The notes beneath the pieces were generated by a model that saw only the letters and a program-made list of their open reading frames with translations, searched no databases and was not told where the DNA came from. Both the position numbers and the translations under genes were made by a program. DNA of 64,000 nt. It comes from Spirosoma sp. KUDC1026. Lineage in GTDB: Bacteria > Bacteroidota > Bacteroidia > Cytophagales > Spirosomataceae. Numbering within the stretch: position 1 is the stretch's first letter; every line of letters starts with the position of its first letter. Positions 17,601 to 26,900 of the stretch are shown piece by piece. The stretch lies in assembly GCF_013375035.1 (NCBI RefSeq), contig NZ_CP056032.1, positions 5,206,001-5,270,000 on the forward strand, written 5' to 3'.

Positions 17601-18117
17601 GCGCGCTGTCTTCGAGAAAGTATACGACCAACCATACGATCTGAGTGGTTTGACCCTGTTCTACGAACGGAAAGGGCCGAAAGAAGTAACCTGCAAGGGA
17701 GCCCTGATGCAGCCCGGCAACAGTCGCCCGGTCGACACGGAAGCGATCAGCTACATCTACCCCGCTACGTTCGAGGATGAGTTTCCGGCGCTGACCTACG
17801 CCGATCTGCGCAAACCGGAAGTCGTTGATTCGCTGCTCAAAGAGACAAATGGGTTCATCGATTTCTTCTTCTCGCTGAATCAGCAGTTCAGCTTTATCCG
17901 GAACCTGAACGTATCGGCCCGGTCGCTGGCTATTGCGCAGCAGGAATTACGGACACATCTGGACACGTCGCTGATGGACGGTATTCAGCGCAAAGAAAGC
18001 GACGTTGCTGCCGAATACACCGGCATGGCCGACGCCCTGGCTGCGCCGATTGAAGAAACGCTGTTTTTCTATCCGCTCATCGGAGCGATTAATAAACTGG
18101 CCAACGCGCTGGCGTAA
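14683..18117 (+). CDS. Giant actin/Hsp70-fold ATPase
   Basis: 1144 residues, about twice a normal Hsp70-like protein. The first ~580 residues match no domain I know and are rich in Pro, Asn and aromatic residues. The ATPase fold begins near 588 with phosphate-1 motif FSVDFGTTNTHIEY, has phosphate-2 motif INVDIGGGTSDVVVYE near 805, and an adenosine-like motif ITFSGTGSKLL near 950, so all three nucleotide contacts are present. Helices with DIMAFWFSIEKSNDVKAKSM lie between. No signal peptide or membrane span is seen. It abuts the tubulin-like gene upstream and a membrane coiled-coil gene two bases downstream. It probably works with the tubulin-like protein; the role is unknown. Confidence 0.8.
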   Translation: MPTTLSLHNPTPGLHWYVSRPMGTDQIAAIRDPQGGQTIKQPTSIPSPFARMDLVRSAFLNLSLRPDLSGTINDQRVVSDCLDVGELFFNYDKLKTYVTITPFDVRTNLDQLRNSSNTGHRRLGDALKLFLDQDAPEYNFNDINRLFVLSYRGRVVGGTSPKTLFFSSGNDLSWVDVSMGNDRLFDQATTPLYQRDIEYQKFWYAIKQFMPNFRERFREVDDYLNRSRALLQQHNPTLFYEHIELPNGQPLLTREKFDADFDELTTGPGDIVEVLGFPLRKKKSDVRAIDQVSDFIIKSDKYARLHPNQPRPMALQNRFFRQFTYVPQTQWNPNTSVPYYVRESWKENLRSLPGQPGNYPWLTVSDFLEPYLIRLPFPTDRGRFYDGNLQTPATDKGFLLPLKKDFFDFFDVDDLLTGKVRLRMIPQGNGINVTLDIPVTAPGQPGNQFVTFERVYAPVVGSATSPNELTNEGIILENSFTINIFPFVRSGSVTVPADYRVQLIESGFDSQNQYQLTYFQEHDNVAVKPESTHQRTVRQQNTDGSSVYDVLRQEFDYIQTNIRADGKELNGIIIPRWNEYNGGSKQFSFSVDFGTTNTHIEYSVDGGTPRPFDVADVTPQVATLVAPAQYNPALFELFLLYDLEFVPPTIGPGKPDSFPTRTAIAEPLNLSFNQQTQALADFNIPFYVERQPAGSNRITTNLKWAKDNNQTERRVEAFLEELLMLIKNKVLTEGGNLTQTTVYWFFPASMTPGRVSQLRSDWQSLYERYIGGGAGRLREVSESVAPFYYYKQNPTLSASARPVINVDIGGGTSDVVVYERNEPRLLTSFRFAGNAIYGDAFSEYGAASHNGFVRKYADRIQTLLDSQSLGNLSDNNRRILETNRSEDIMAFWFSIEKSNDVKAKSMLSFNGMLAKDEDMKIVFVLFYTALLYHVARLMKHKNIGLPGAITFSGTGSKLLTIISSDDQMLGKLARAVFEKVYDQPYDLSGLTLFYERKGPKEVTCKGALMQPGNSRPVDTEAISYIYPATFEDEFPALTYADLRKPEVVDSLLKETNGFIDFFFSLNQQFSFIRNLNVSARSLAIAQQELRTHLDTSLMDGIQRKESDVAAEYTGMADALAAPIEETLFFYPLIGAINKLANALA

Positions 18118-18119
18118 TT

Positions 18120-19505
18120 ATGCGGACACAACCTCATGCGATTATTCCGGTAGCTCTTGGATTGCTCTTGTCTGCGTCGCTCGTAACGGCGCAGACACCC
18201 AATCCAAATGTACAGGCGGTCGATACGCTGACGAAAGACGTTGCCAAGGCCGTCTTCTCCCGAATCAGTCAGCCGAAGGCACAGGTTATTTTCAACCAGC
18301 TTCAGGACTGTGGCGACAACTGTGATGCGCAGCAGATTATCCGTAGCGTAGGCGGCTGGGACGCCGTTGGGGTAAAGATGGAAGAGTTAAGCGTCCTGAA
18401 AAGTACGGCTCCTTTTCTGACAATGTCACCTGCCGATGCCAACAAGGCTATCCGGCAAGAATTTGCCCGGTTCTATTCCCGTTACAAAAACGACCGGAAT
18501 TACGGCGCTCCGTTGAGTCCAGCGGTTCAGTCAGCGATTCTGGCTAAAGTCGACGCCCTGCTCCCTCCGGCAGCAGCTACGGCCGAAGCTCCAGCTCAGG
18601 TGACTCCAGACGCCCAGGGCACAGTGGCTGCCCAGACAGAGGAAGAAAACGTAATTGCCCCCGCGGATCTGCGCATCAGCCAGTTGGAACGGGCGGTGAA
18701 AGACGAACAGGAAAAACAACGCTGGATGAGTATTATAAGCGCCATTATTGGGCTTCTGGCAGGAGCCGCTGCTACCTTTCTGCTGCTGGGTCGCCGATCA
18801 AAAGCCGAAATTGAGGATCTGAAACACCAGACGGATCAGCTCAGCCGGGAGAACGATAAGCTCCGTAAAGGAGGGGGCAACACGGTTCGCCATTCGGGTT
18901 CAGAACTCAGCCCTCAGATTAAGCAGAACCTGGCTACGTACAATGCCATGCTGACCGAACTAGGTACAAATTCGGACCCGGTTGCTGCTATCCGGCAACT
19001 AAAAATGCAGGCTACACCAGCCCCAGTATCCCCAGCTCCTAAGCTACCCCGTTCAAACGAGTCACTCGTTGAGCCCATTCCCGAGCCAGTTGCACCCCCG
19101 CCTTCCCAGCTGCAGGCTATGCCCCCAATGGAGCCAATGGCCCCCATGACGCCAGTTGCTTCTACGCCAGTGATTGCGAAGAACGAAGTATTTTACTGTC
19201 CACCGCCGGACCCAAACGGGCAGTTCGATAGTAATCAGAAATCCGCTACGTTATCGCCTGAGTCAGCTTACCGGTTCAGCGTTAGTGCGGATAAACCAGC
19301 CGTAGCAGCCTTCCGGTTTGAAGCCGAACCGGGTCGGGTCGCCCGGTTTCTGACGTACCGGAATTACATGATCGAACCCGCCTGCGACAGCGAAAACAGT
19401 TATTCGTCGTCGCACACCCGAATCATCATGCGCCGGGACGGAGAAGCAGTCCTGGAAAATGGCGTATGGCGCGTGAAAACCAAAGCCCTGATTCGCTATG
19501 AATAA
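18120..19505 (+). CDS. Membrane-anchored coiled-coil protein of the tubulin/actin-like operon
   Basis: 461 residues. A signal peptide (about 1-24, ending VTA-Q) precedes a helical domain with two cysteines in LQDCGDNCDAQQII (about 60-73). A Pro/Ala/Gln linker leads to one membrane span near 203-222 (IISAIIGLLAGAAATFLLL). Next come a basic RRSK stop-transfer and a coiled coil (EIEDLKHQTDQLSRENDKLR), then a long Pro/Met-rich tail and a compact C-terminal domain. The expected topology puts the N-terminal domain in the periplasm and the coiled coil and C-terminus in the cytoplasm, so it could couple the NTPases to the envelope. The gene starts 2 bases after the ATPase gene and overlaps the next by 8. 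Confidence 0.75.
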   Translation: MRTQPHAIIPVALGLLLSASLVTAQTPNPNVQAVDTLTKDVAKAVFSRISQPKAQVIFNQLQDCGDNCDAQQIIRSVGGWDAVGVKMEELSVLKSTAPFLTMSPADANKAIRQEFARFYSRYKNDRNYGAPLSPAVQSAILAKVDALLPPAAATAEAPAQVTPDAQGTVAAQTEEENVIAPADLRISQLERAVKDEQEKQRWMSIISAIIGLLAGAAATFLLLGRRSKAEIEDLKHQTDQLSRENDKLRKGGGNTVRHSGSELSPQIKQNLATYNAMLTELGTNSDPVAAIRQLKMQATPAPVSPAPKLPRSNESLVEPIPEPVAPPPSQLQAMPPMEPMAPMTPVASTPVIAKNEVFYCPPPDPNGQFDSNQKSATLSPESAYRFSVSADKPAVAAFRFEAEPGRVARFLTYRNYMIEPACDSENSYSSSHTRIIMRRDGEAVLENGVWRVKTKALIRYE

Positions 19506-20070
19506 GCTGCTGGCGTTGCTTTCCTTGTTCGTTATGCTTTATCTCGCCGGCTGTTCGGGCTGCTCGCGATCGGGCAGTCACCAGCCCCGCCGGGGCAAGC
19601 GGACGCGCACGGAACAGCCAGTTCGTGAATCGGCAACCACCCCACCCGCATCGACCAGCCCCACGCTGACGCAGATCGGCGACGGACCGACCGAGGTAGC
19701 GATGGAGAAAGAAAACGGTGTATACAAAGTGCCCGTTACGGTGAATGGCGTACCGATGAAGTTTATTCTCGACACGGGGGCCAGCCTGATTTCCATGTCA
19801 TCAACCGAAGCGGAAAAACTGTACCGTCAGGGGGCCATCAGCGAGTCGGACATTATTGGTCAGTCGCGGTTTCAGGATGCAAAAGGCGACATCTCACCGG
19901 GGGCCATTGTTCGCCTGAAATCGGTGCGGATTGGCGACCGGGTACTGGAGAATGTAAACGCCAACATCGTCGGCAGCGCGCAGGCTCCGCTCCTGCTGGG
20001 TCAGTCGGCCCTGTCGCAATTCGGTAAAATTTCAGTGGATTACCGCCGAAACGTGGTGACGTTCGACTGA
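19498..20070 (+). CDS. Retropepsin-like aspartic protease lipoprotein
   Basis: 190 residues with a lipobox at Cys19 (YLAGC). After a basic, Pro/Thr-rich linker the catalytic motif FILDTGASLISMS (about 89-101) marks a retroviral-type aspartic protease. The usual second hydrophobic-hydrophobic-Gly element is LLLGQSALSQFG near 160-172. Such single-domain proteins act as homodimers. As a lipoprotein it should sit in the periplasmic or outer leaflet space and cleave an envelope protein, perhaps a product of this operon. It overlaps the preceding gene by 8 bases and is 77 bases before the next. Confidence 0.88.
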   Translation: MNKLLALLSLFVMLYLAGCSGCSRSGSHQPRRGKRTRTEQPVRESATTPPASTSPTLTQIGDGPTEVAMEKENGVYKVPVTVNGVPMKFILDTGASLISMSSTEAEKLYRQGAISESDIIGQSRFQDAKGDISPGAIVRLKSVRIGDRVLENVNANIVGSAQAPLLLGQSALSQFGKISVDYRRNVVTFD

Positions 20071-20147
20071 ACTTTGGTGTTTATCGGATAGGGTGTTTGT
20101 TTTGCAGATTCCCCGATAACGCAACCTCTTACCAATGAACGCAACCC

Positions 20148-21536
20148 ATGACGGAAACTGAACTCACTGACCGACTCCGAGAAACCATCGTACTGGATGG
20201 TCCCGATGCCTGGCAGCGTACCAGTTACCTTCAGGATGCACAGGCCGCAGGCATTCCTCTGGCATCAGCGCTGAAACGAGCCGCGGAGATTAGCCAGGAG
20301 GTTGCCAACAACAGTCTACTCTATGACAATATCCGGGCGCGCATTGCCCGGCTGGCCCAACCCTCACGCAGCCACCTGATCGAGCAGGATCTTCATCAGA
20401 TCCTCAACGCGGCTACGTCGCTGAATCTCTCCCCCGATTTCGTTCGGAATCGGTGGGTACCGACCGTGCTTCAGCAGCAGACTCTGGTATCGGCTCCGGC
20501 AAAATCTGTTAGCGAAGAAAAACCGGCTCCGGCCGAGCCGGTCACGCCGGAACCGGAACCCGTTATTCCTGATCCCGAACCCACGCCCGTTCCCGAGCCG
20601 GAACCCATCCGGCAACCCGAACCGCCGGCCTCAAAACCAGCGCCCGAGACGGTCGTATCCATCACTCAGCCCGCGCCGGTCTATAGATCTGAGATCACGC
20701 GACCGCCCGAGAATCCACCCGTTGTTCGCTCGTTCACGGCGTCGCCCGCTCGTGTGTACAGCGGGCAAACAGTCACGCTTTCCTGGGACGTAGCCAACCT
20801 GCTGGCCGTTACGATTGATGATTTAGGCGAAGGGCTGTCGCCCCAGAACCGAGGCTGGGTGAAACCGTCAAAAACAACCGACTATACCTTGTTTGACGCC
20901 AACAACACCCCCCTCAGTACCGTTCGGGTAGAAGTTATCAAACGAGATCGTAGTGGTATTTACGGCGTATTGTTTGCCGTAGTGTTGCTGGCGCTGATCT
21001 ACTGGTTCATTAAGAACACGAACAGCTCCCAACCGACCGAACCGGAACGGAAGTCGCGTACGGCACAACCTGAACGATCTGAAGCCCGTAGCCGCTGGAA
21101 CAAATTGCCTCCTGCGAGTACGGCCGCCCGTTCGACACCACCGGAAACATCCGGTGACGACGACAGCTCCACAGAAACCAGCTCGTCACCAGCACCGGTC
21201 GTCGACGAACCCGGTTCAAGCGAACCCACCGAGTCGGCAACGCCTGCTCGGACAGCCAGCAAGCCGGTACCATCACTAGCCGACGCCCGGCAGGGTAAAT
21301 ATGAAGAAACGTTTGGCAACAAGCCTTACGATAAAGTAGAACTGGGAGCAGATGAACAGGGCTGGCGCCGGGCTCGGGTCAATGGTCGCTGGGGCTACGT
21401 CGATGCGGACGACGAGTGGGTAATCGAACCCGAATACGAAGCAGTTACGCCCTTTCGCGGCAATATGGCCCAGGTCTTTCAGGATGGAAAGCTCATCACC
21501 ATCAACCGCTCGGGCGAGCAGGTGCGTAATCCCTGA
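20148..21536 (+). CDS. Membrane protein with Ig-like segment and C-terminal WG repeat
   Basis: 462 residues. The N-terminal ~110 residues are helical and soluble, with no signal peptide. A Pro/Glu repeat linker (PEPEPVIPDPEPTPVPEP) follows at about 125-160. A beta-rich segment (about 185-262) contains RVYSGQTVTLSWDV, typical of Ig-like folds. One membrane helix lies near 266-286, then a Ser/Thr/Glu-rich linker. The C-terminus (about 400-455) has the WG-type pattern VNGRWGYVDADDEWVIEPEYE. It closes the operon. The WG region may bind a partner on the far side of the membrane. The function is not known. Confidence 0.75.
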   Translation: MTETELTDRLRETIVLDGPDAWQRTSYLQDAQAAGIPLASALKRAAEISQEVANNSLLYDNIRARIARLAQPSRSHLIEQDLHQILNAATSLNLSPDFVRNRWVPTVLQQQTLVSAPAKSVSEEKPAPAEPVTPEPEPVIPDPEPTPVPEPEPIRQPEPPASKPAPETVVSITQPAPVYRSEITRPPENPPVVRSFTASPARVYSGQTVTLSWDVANLLAVTIDDLGEGLSPQNRGWVKPSKTTDYTLFDANNTPLSTVRVEVIKRDRSGIYGVLFAVVLLALIYWFIKNTNSSQPTEPERKSRTAQPERSEARSRWNKLPPASTAARSTPPETSGDDDSSTETSSSPAPVVDEPGSSEPTESATPARTASKPVPSLADARQGKYEETFGNKPYDKVELGADEQGWRRARVNGRWGYVDADDEWVIEPEYEAVTPFRGNMAQVFQDGKLITINRSGEQVRNP

Positions 21537-21629
21537 TTGATTGATGACAAGCTTAGTTCAACTGAATGCTTTTTTGGTAGGATTAACCGGATGTGTAATC
21601 CTGTAATCCTGTCAAAAAATAAACTTGTC

Positions 21630-22433
21630 TTATAGTCCCGTGGTTACGCTTAACTTCTGAAACGATGTCCAGTAACCGCTGGACGTCACACCAATGCCGT
21701 TTCCGGATAATAATCTGAATTCGTACGGACTGCTACGTATTTCTTGTTCGTTTACGTAAAAGCGCAGCGCACCCCGGTTCCGCCGAATACTCAGGCGGTT
21801 CCGGTTTTTGTCGAGCGGTACACCCGCTTTAACGGGAATAGCCGACATATAATCACTAAGCGGTTGTCCGTTAACGACCCGGACAATAACAACCTCTCCC
21901 GCCTGATTTGTAGTAAAAGCGTTATAGTTCAGCGAGTCTTTCACGCCGAACACAATTCCTCCAGTTGGCACCCGTCCCGAATCGGCCACGACATCGACTT
22001 TGATGGTGAACTGGCTCGATTGATTCAGGTCAATATTGGCAGGCAGCTCAACAAAACTGAATGCCGCCTGCTGGGTATACACGTTCAGCTTCTTAATGTC
22101 ATACGTACCGTTACCAATGGTGTACTGATAATCGTGTTCAGTGCCTGCCTTCCACCCGTTCCGGTTCGTGGCAAAATCGCCGGTAAAGGCCGGGCGATAC
22201 CCATCAGGGTTGGTTGCGGATGTACGGGTAGGTCGGTAAACGGTAGAGGTCAGGATAGCCGGGTCGGCACGCGGACGCTCGGGAGCAGCAATCGACACGC
22301 GCTGCCAATTGCTGCTGGCCGATTGAATGGTTGGCTGCGGGCCAGAGTCCGGAGCCTGACCAACAGCCGAAAAGCCAGCCAGGATAACCCCAATGAACAG
22401 CGCTACTGAACAGCGCGAAAAATACGGTATCAT
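21630..22433 (-). CDS. Secreted LamG/concanavalin-like protein
   Basis: 267 residues with a Sec signal peptide (about 1-25, ending VGQ). The mature part has a Pro/Ser-rich stretch, then from about residue 85 a beta-sandwich pattern (GDFATNRNGWKAG, YDIKKLNVYTQQAAFSFVELP, GIVFGVKDSLNYNAF, RLSIRRNRGALRFYVNEQEI) typical of LamG or 3-keto-disaccharide-hydrolase-like lectin folds. No catalytic motif is evident, so sugar or surface binding is the best guess. It is the last of a three-gene leftward operon that converges on the tubulin/actin-like operon. Confidence 0.65.
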   Translation of the reverse strand: MIPYFSRCSVALFIGVILAGFSAVGQAPDSGPQPTIQSASSNWQRVSIAAPERPRADPAILTSTVYRPTRTSATNPDGYRPAFTGDFATNRNGWKAGTEHDYQYTIGNGTYDIKKLNVYTQQAAFSFVELPANIDLNQSSQFTIKVDVVADSGRVPTGGIVFGVKDSLNYNAFTTNQAGEVVIVRVVNGQPLSDYMSAIPVKAGVPLDKNRNRLSIRRNRGALRFYVNEQEIRSSPYEFRLLSGNGIGVTSSGYWTSFQKLSVTTGL

Positions 22434-22448
22434 GTAGTTACGACTTCC

Positions 22449-23285
22449 TCAGAACGAATACGTCATCACAGCCGTTGGCTGGCCTGCCTGCAGACCTGGT
22501 CGCAACACAAGTCCGGAGACCTGATTTGGCTGCCGACTGTTTCGTAAACCTCTCACAAAAGTAAGCACTACATCAATAGCGGTGACTAATACAGCGCCAC
22601 GCGTCGCTAAATAATATCGCTGGTGGTGCCGATTGGCCTCCTGATAATACGGTTCGCCCGCTCTTATATTCTTCTGATCCAGATAATTATCGTACACATC
22701 CAGCGACTTCTGCCGTTCCATCAGCCCATAGCCAATCAACCCGTAACAGCCCAGCGTAATGAGAGGTCGAAGGCCTATTCTAGGTCGGGGGGTCTGTACA
22801 AACATATTACCGACTCCCGGCGCCACTACCGATAGCAACGCCCAGGCTGGCCCAGCATAGCGCTGGCGATTCCCCACAGCTACACCTGGTTGATCAGCCT
22901 CCTGGCGGGATTTCCCCTTTGGCAGATTGGGAGGTGGTGGGGGTGATTTGATCAGTACGGTTGCCTGAATATCTTCGTTCAGGCTGTAACTGTTACCCAA
23001 TACGTTCCAGACAATACGCCGGTCCGATCCAGCCAGTACGCGCTTGCCAACGTCACCCCGCAGAAAACGGGGCAGGATAAACAGTTCTCCCCGCAGCCGA
23101 CTGCGCACCTGCAGGTAGATCGAATCACCCGGTCGGGCTTCGAGCAGATCGTAGCGAACTTCAAGTTCCAGCGAATCGGTTACCCGAATGCGCACGTTGT
23201 CAATTCGCTGCTGAGCCAGTCCGGACCGCGTTAGTACGAAGAACAAGAAAAGGAAGAAACCGTGGCGCATAATACGTTCGTTCAT
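22449..23285 (-). CDS. Exported protein with beta-sandwich N-terminus and membrane helices
   Basis: 278 residues. A signal peptide (ending GLAQ near residue 25; the start could be the second Met at position 6) is followed by a beta-rich domain with DSLELEVRYDLLEARPGDSI and a GDVGKRVLAGSDRRIVWNV motif often seen in small Bacteroidota exported proteins. A Pro/Lys linker follows, then two or three hydrophobic helices between about 145 and 250. I do not recognise a named family. It lies between two other exported-protein genes (gaps of 15 and 5 bases), so it is part of one operon. Confidence 0.65.
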   Translation of the reverse strand: MNERIMRHGFFLFLFFVLTRSGLAQQRIDNVRIRVTDSLELEVRYDLLEARPGDSIYLQVRSRLRGELFILPRFLRGDVGKRVLAGSDRRIVWNVLGNSYSLNEDIQATVLIKSPPPPPNLPKGKSRQEADQPGVAVGNRQRYAGPAWALLSVVAPGVGNMFVQTPRPRIGLRPLITLGCYGLIGYGLMERQKSLDVYDNYLDQKNIRAGEPYYQEANRHHQRYYLATRGAVLVTAIDVVLTFVRGLRNSRQPNQVSGLVLRPGLQAGQPTAVMTYSF

Positions 23286-23290
23286 CGGTA

Positions 23291-23629
23291 CTATCTGGGC
23301 GTAACCGTTATTTCCTGACTTATAGTGTAGCTATCATCGCAGGTATTGACCAGCACCAGTTTTACGGTGTAGCTACCCGCTTTTTCGTAATTGTACGTAA
23401 CGCGGCTGCCCGTTCGGATCACGTTTTTACCATCGCCGGGGTCCCAGGTGGCAATATCAATAGTCCCTTCCGGGTCCTGAAGAAAGAACGTAACGTCCAG
23501 CCGATCCTTGACAACACCGATGGCCGCTCTTGGTGTAGAGCAGACAGGAAAATTTTTCCGTTCCAGATCAAATGGTTCACAACCCGCCAGCAGAACGAAA
23601 AGAAAGAACCAGATTACACGTTGTAACAT
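23291..23629 (-). CDS. Small PKD-domain lipoprotein
   Basis: 112 residues with a lipobox ending at Cys17 (LLAGC). The rest is one PKD-like beta-sandwich: ATWDPGDGKNV is the canonical W-D-x-GDG loop and YNYEKAGSYTVKLVLVNTC is the Y-x-x-xG-x-Y-x-V strand pair. PKD domains mediate protein or polysaccharide contacts on the outside of the cell. It is the first gene of a three-gene leftward operon of exported proteins. Confidence 0.82.
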   Translation of the reverse strand: MLQRVIWFFLFVLLAGCEPFDLERKNFPVCSTPRAAIGVVKDRLDVTFFLQDPEGTIDIATWDPGDGKNVIRTGSRVTYNYEKAGSYTVKLVLVNTCDDSYTISQEITVTPR

Positions 23630-23738
23630 ACGATCGACTATACACCTATGGTCCGGTAAAGTTCGTGATACTTACGCAAGCATACCATCCGATAACGGAA
23701 AATGATGCATCGGCTTACGGCATCCGGCGATAGTATAA

Positions 23739-23769
23739 TTGACGAAAACCCATCTTTTTTGTAAATTTA
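23739..23769 (+). promoter_or_regulatory. Probable promoter of the hybrid sensor kinase gene
   Basis: TTGAC at 23739 is followed, after 20 bases, by TAAATTTA at 23762-23769, close to the Bacteroidota -33/-7 pair (last base A instead of G). It lies about 145 bases before the kinase start in an otherwise gene-free stretch (23630-23914) where I see nothing else. Confidence 0.45.
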
Positions 23770-23914
23770 CCTATTCGCCTTCAGGTCAACCCCAATATGT
23801 ATCAGATGGTGCTGCCTGGTGTTATTTCTCCATCACAAATCGCGCCACTGCTGACACTTATTCCATTGTTTACCTGCCACTTCCCCAGATTGGCGAATCT
23901 AGTTCAGGCTTATT

Positions 23915-26900
23915 ATGCAACGGTCTTCTCTGCGTAACGACGCGTCAACCAACGCGGCTACATTTTCTTCCGGAACGGATGGTCAGACCCTCATTCAGTC
24001 GGGCATCCCAACCGACGTTCGGCAAACCTACGATCAGCTGAATCTGATCGTGTTTACGGTCGAACAAGACGGAACACTGAGTTACATCAACCCCTATACC
24101 TACCGCGTAACGGCCTGGCAGGCAGAGGACATTCTCGACAAAAATTTCTTTGACATATTCGTTCCGGCCGCCGATCGGGCACGCCTGGAACTCGAACTGG
24201 AAGACGCTTTAAGCCGGGGGGTATTGCCCGAATCGAAGGATGTTAACCTGCTTACCCGAAGCGGGGCATTACGTAACGTTCGGCTTAATTCGTTCATTGC
24301 CAACCGAGCGCCGGCGACAGACGCGGCCTCGTTCACCATCATTGCGGAAGACGTAACGAATAAACGGCGGGTAGCTTCGGCCCTGTCGAATACCAACGCG
24401 CAGTTGCAGGACCTAGTCGACAATACGTCGGATATTATCCAGCTCCTGACTCTCGACGGTAAATTTATATTCGTTAACCGGGCCTGGCGGGAAGCTCTGG
24501 GTTATGGTTCCGACGAAATATCGGCCCTTAATCTGAACGACATACTGCACCCCGATGCCGTTAATAGTACCTGGGCGATGTTGAAACGGATTGAGCTGGG
24601 CGAAAAATTACCGTACGTCGAAACTGTTTTTCAGGCCAAGAACGGCCGCACCTTATACCTTTCCGGTAGTATCAACTGCCGGTTTGACAACGGTCGCCCA
24701 ACGGCGTTTCGGTGTATCATGCACGATACGACCGAAAAAATCCGGGCCGAAAAATCGCAGAAACTCTACTACAGCATTGCTAACTGGACGATCAACGCGC
24801 CAACGCTGGACGAGCTGTATCAGAAAATTCACGAGGAGCTGGGGCACATCATTGACGCCCGCAACTTTTTTATTGCCCTCTACGATTCCGGCAAATCGTA
24901 CCTGTCGTTTCCATACTACGTCGACGAGTATTTTAACGGCCATATGCGGTTCACCAAGCGCAAGCTGGGAAATGGCCTGACCGAGTACACAATTCGGGCG
25001 AACAAGCCGCTGTTTCTGTACGAACAGGACATTCGACAACTTGCCGACGCGCACCATATCGATCTGTATAACCAGCTTCAGCCCGCCGTGATGCTGACGG
25101 CTCCGCTCCGGATTGGTGATGAGATTACGGGGATAATCGGCGTAAAATCGTACGACAACGCCCAGACATACGGTCCCCGCGACCTGGAATTGCTCGAGTT
25201 CATTTCGGGTCAAGTCGCCCTCGCCATTGCCCGGAAACAGTACGAAACCATTCTGGACAAGCAGAATGCCCGGCTCAACGCCATTTTCGACAGCAGTACG
25301 TACCTGATCTGGTCAGTTAACAAAGGACTGCAGTTAACCTCCTTCAACCGCAATTACGTCCAGATGATCGAGGCTCAGCTGGGAGAAGCGCCTACCCTGC
25401 AGACGAGTGCCTCGAAGCTAAGCTGGCGGATGATTGGCGTCGATAACCAGCGTCTGCTGGAAGAGCGGTACCGGCGCGCTTTCCGGGGCATTGCCCAGAG
25501 TTTCGAAATGCATTTTGTTACGTCCAAAGGCGAAACCTTCCTAGAATGTCACCTCAACCCAATAACGCTCGCGGGGGGTGTTATCGAAGAGGTTTCGTGC
25601 ATTGCCCGGGATATTACCAACCGGAAACGGGCCGAAATCGCCACCCGCCGAAGCGAAGAGAAGTTCCGGGGTATCTTTGAAAACCTGCAGGATATTTACG
25701 TACGCGTTGACCGGCAGGGGCGCATCACGATGATCAGCCCGTCGGTGTTCAAGCGCATGGGTTACGCCCCCGATGAGGTGCTGGGACAGGATGCACTCCA
25801 GTATTTTGTGGACAAACAGGTTTTGTTCCGGGCGCTTATCAAACTGCGCAGCAACCACAGCCTGCGGAATTTCGAGGTGAGTATGCGCCGGAAAGACGGC
25901 ACGGTACGTCAGTTCATGTTCAACATGCTGATGCTCCAGGATGACCAGGGCGATTACTCGGTCGTGGCTGTGCTGGCCCGCGACATTACCGAGTTGAAAC
26001 GTCAGGCGGCTGAGCTGGTCAAGGCTAAAGACGAAGCTGAGCGGTCGCTGAAGGTCAAAGAGCGTTTCCTGGCTAATATGAGCCACGAGATCCGGACGCC
26101 CATGAACGGGGTGATCGGTATGATTGACCTGCTTAATGATACGTCGCTGGACGAAGAACAGCGGAGCTACGTGAAAACGATCAAACGCTCGTCGGAAACG
26201 CTGCTGAATATTCTGAATGATATTCTTGACCTGTCGAAGATCGAAGCGGGGAAAATGGTATTGCACGAATCGCCGGTGGCTTTCCGGGAGATTTTTGACA
26301 AGCTGATTGCGCTCTTCGGCCAGCAGGCGCACTCCAAAAACAATACGCTGACGTACCAGCTCGGACCCGATCTGCCAACCTTCGTTATTGCCGATCAGAC
26401 GCGGCTATTGCAGATTTTATCCAACCTGACCTCCAACGCCATCAAATTTACGGAGAACGGCGTCGTCCGGGTAGAAGCTACGTTACTCAGCAAACGAGGC
26501 AAGTTTAACCGTATTCGCGTCGACGTAACCGACTCCGGTATCGGGATTTCGCCCGAGAACATCAACCTCCTGTTCAACTCATTCAGCCAGGTCGATACGT
26601 CATCGCGGAAATCATTTGGCGGTACGGGACTTGGCCTGTCGATTTCCAAGGAACTGGCACACCTCATGAAGGGTGAAGTCGGCGTTAATTCGCAGGTTGG
26701 CCAGGGTAGTACGTTCTGGTTCACGATTGAGTTAAAAGAAACGGCCATTAGTCCATCGCAACAGCCTACCGAAGTGGCCGAAATCTCACTGGCCAACTTC
26801 TTCAGCGATTATCACCCCAACGTACTGCTGGTTGATGACAATGCCGTCAACCGTAAGGTTGCCAGCGAAATTCTGCGCAAAGCCGGCTGTGTAGTTACCA

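Noticed and set aside
23739-24041. 100-residue open frame before the sensor kinase
   Set aside because: It overlaps the kinase start in another frame, has no protein-like motif and covers the likely promoter.
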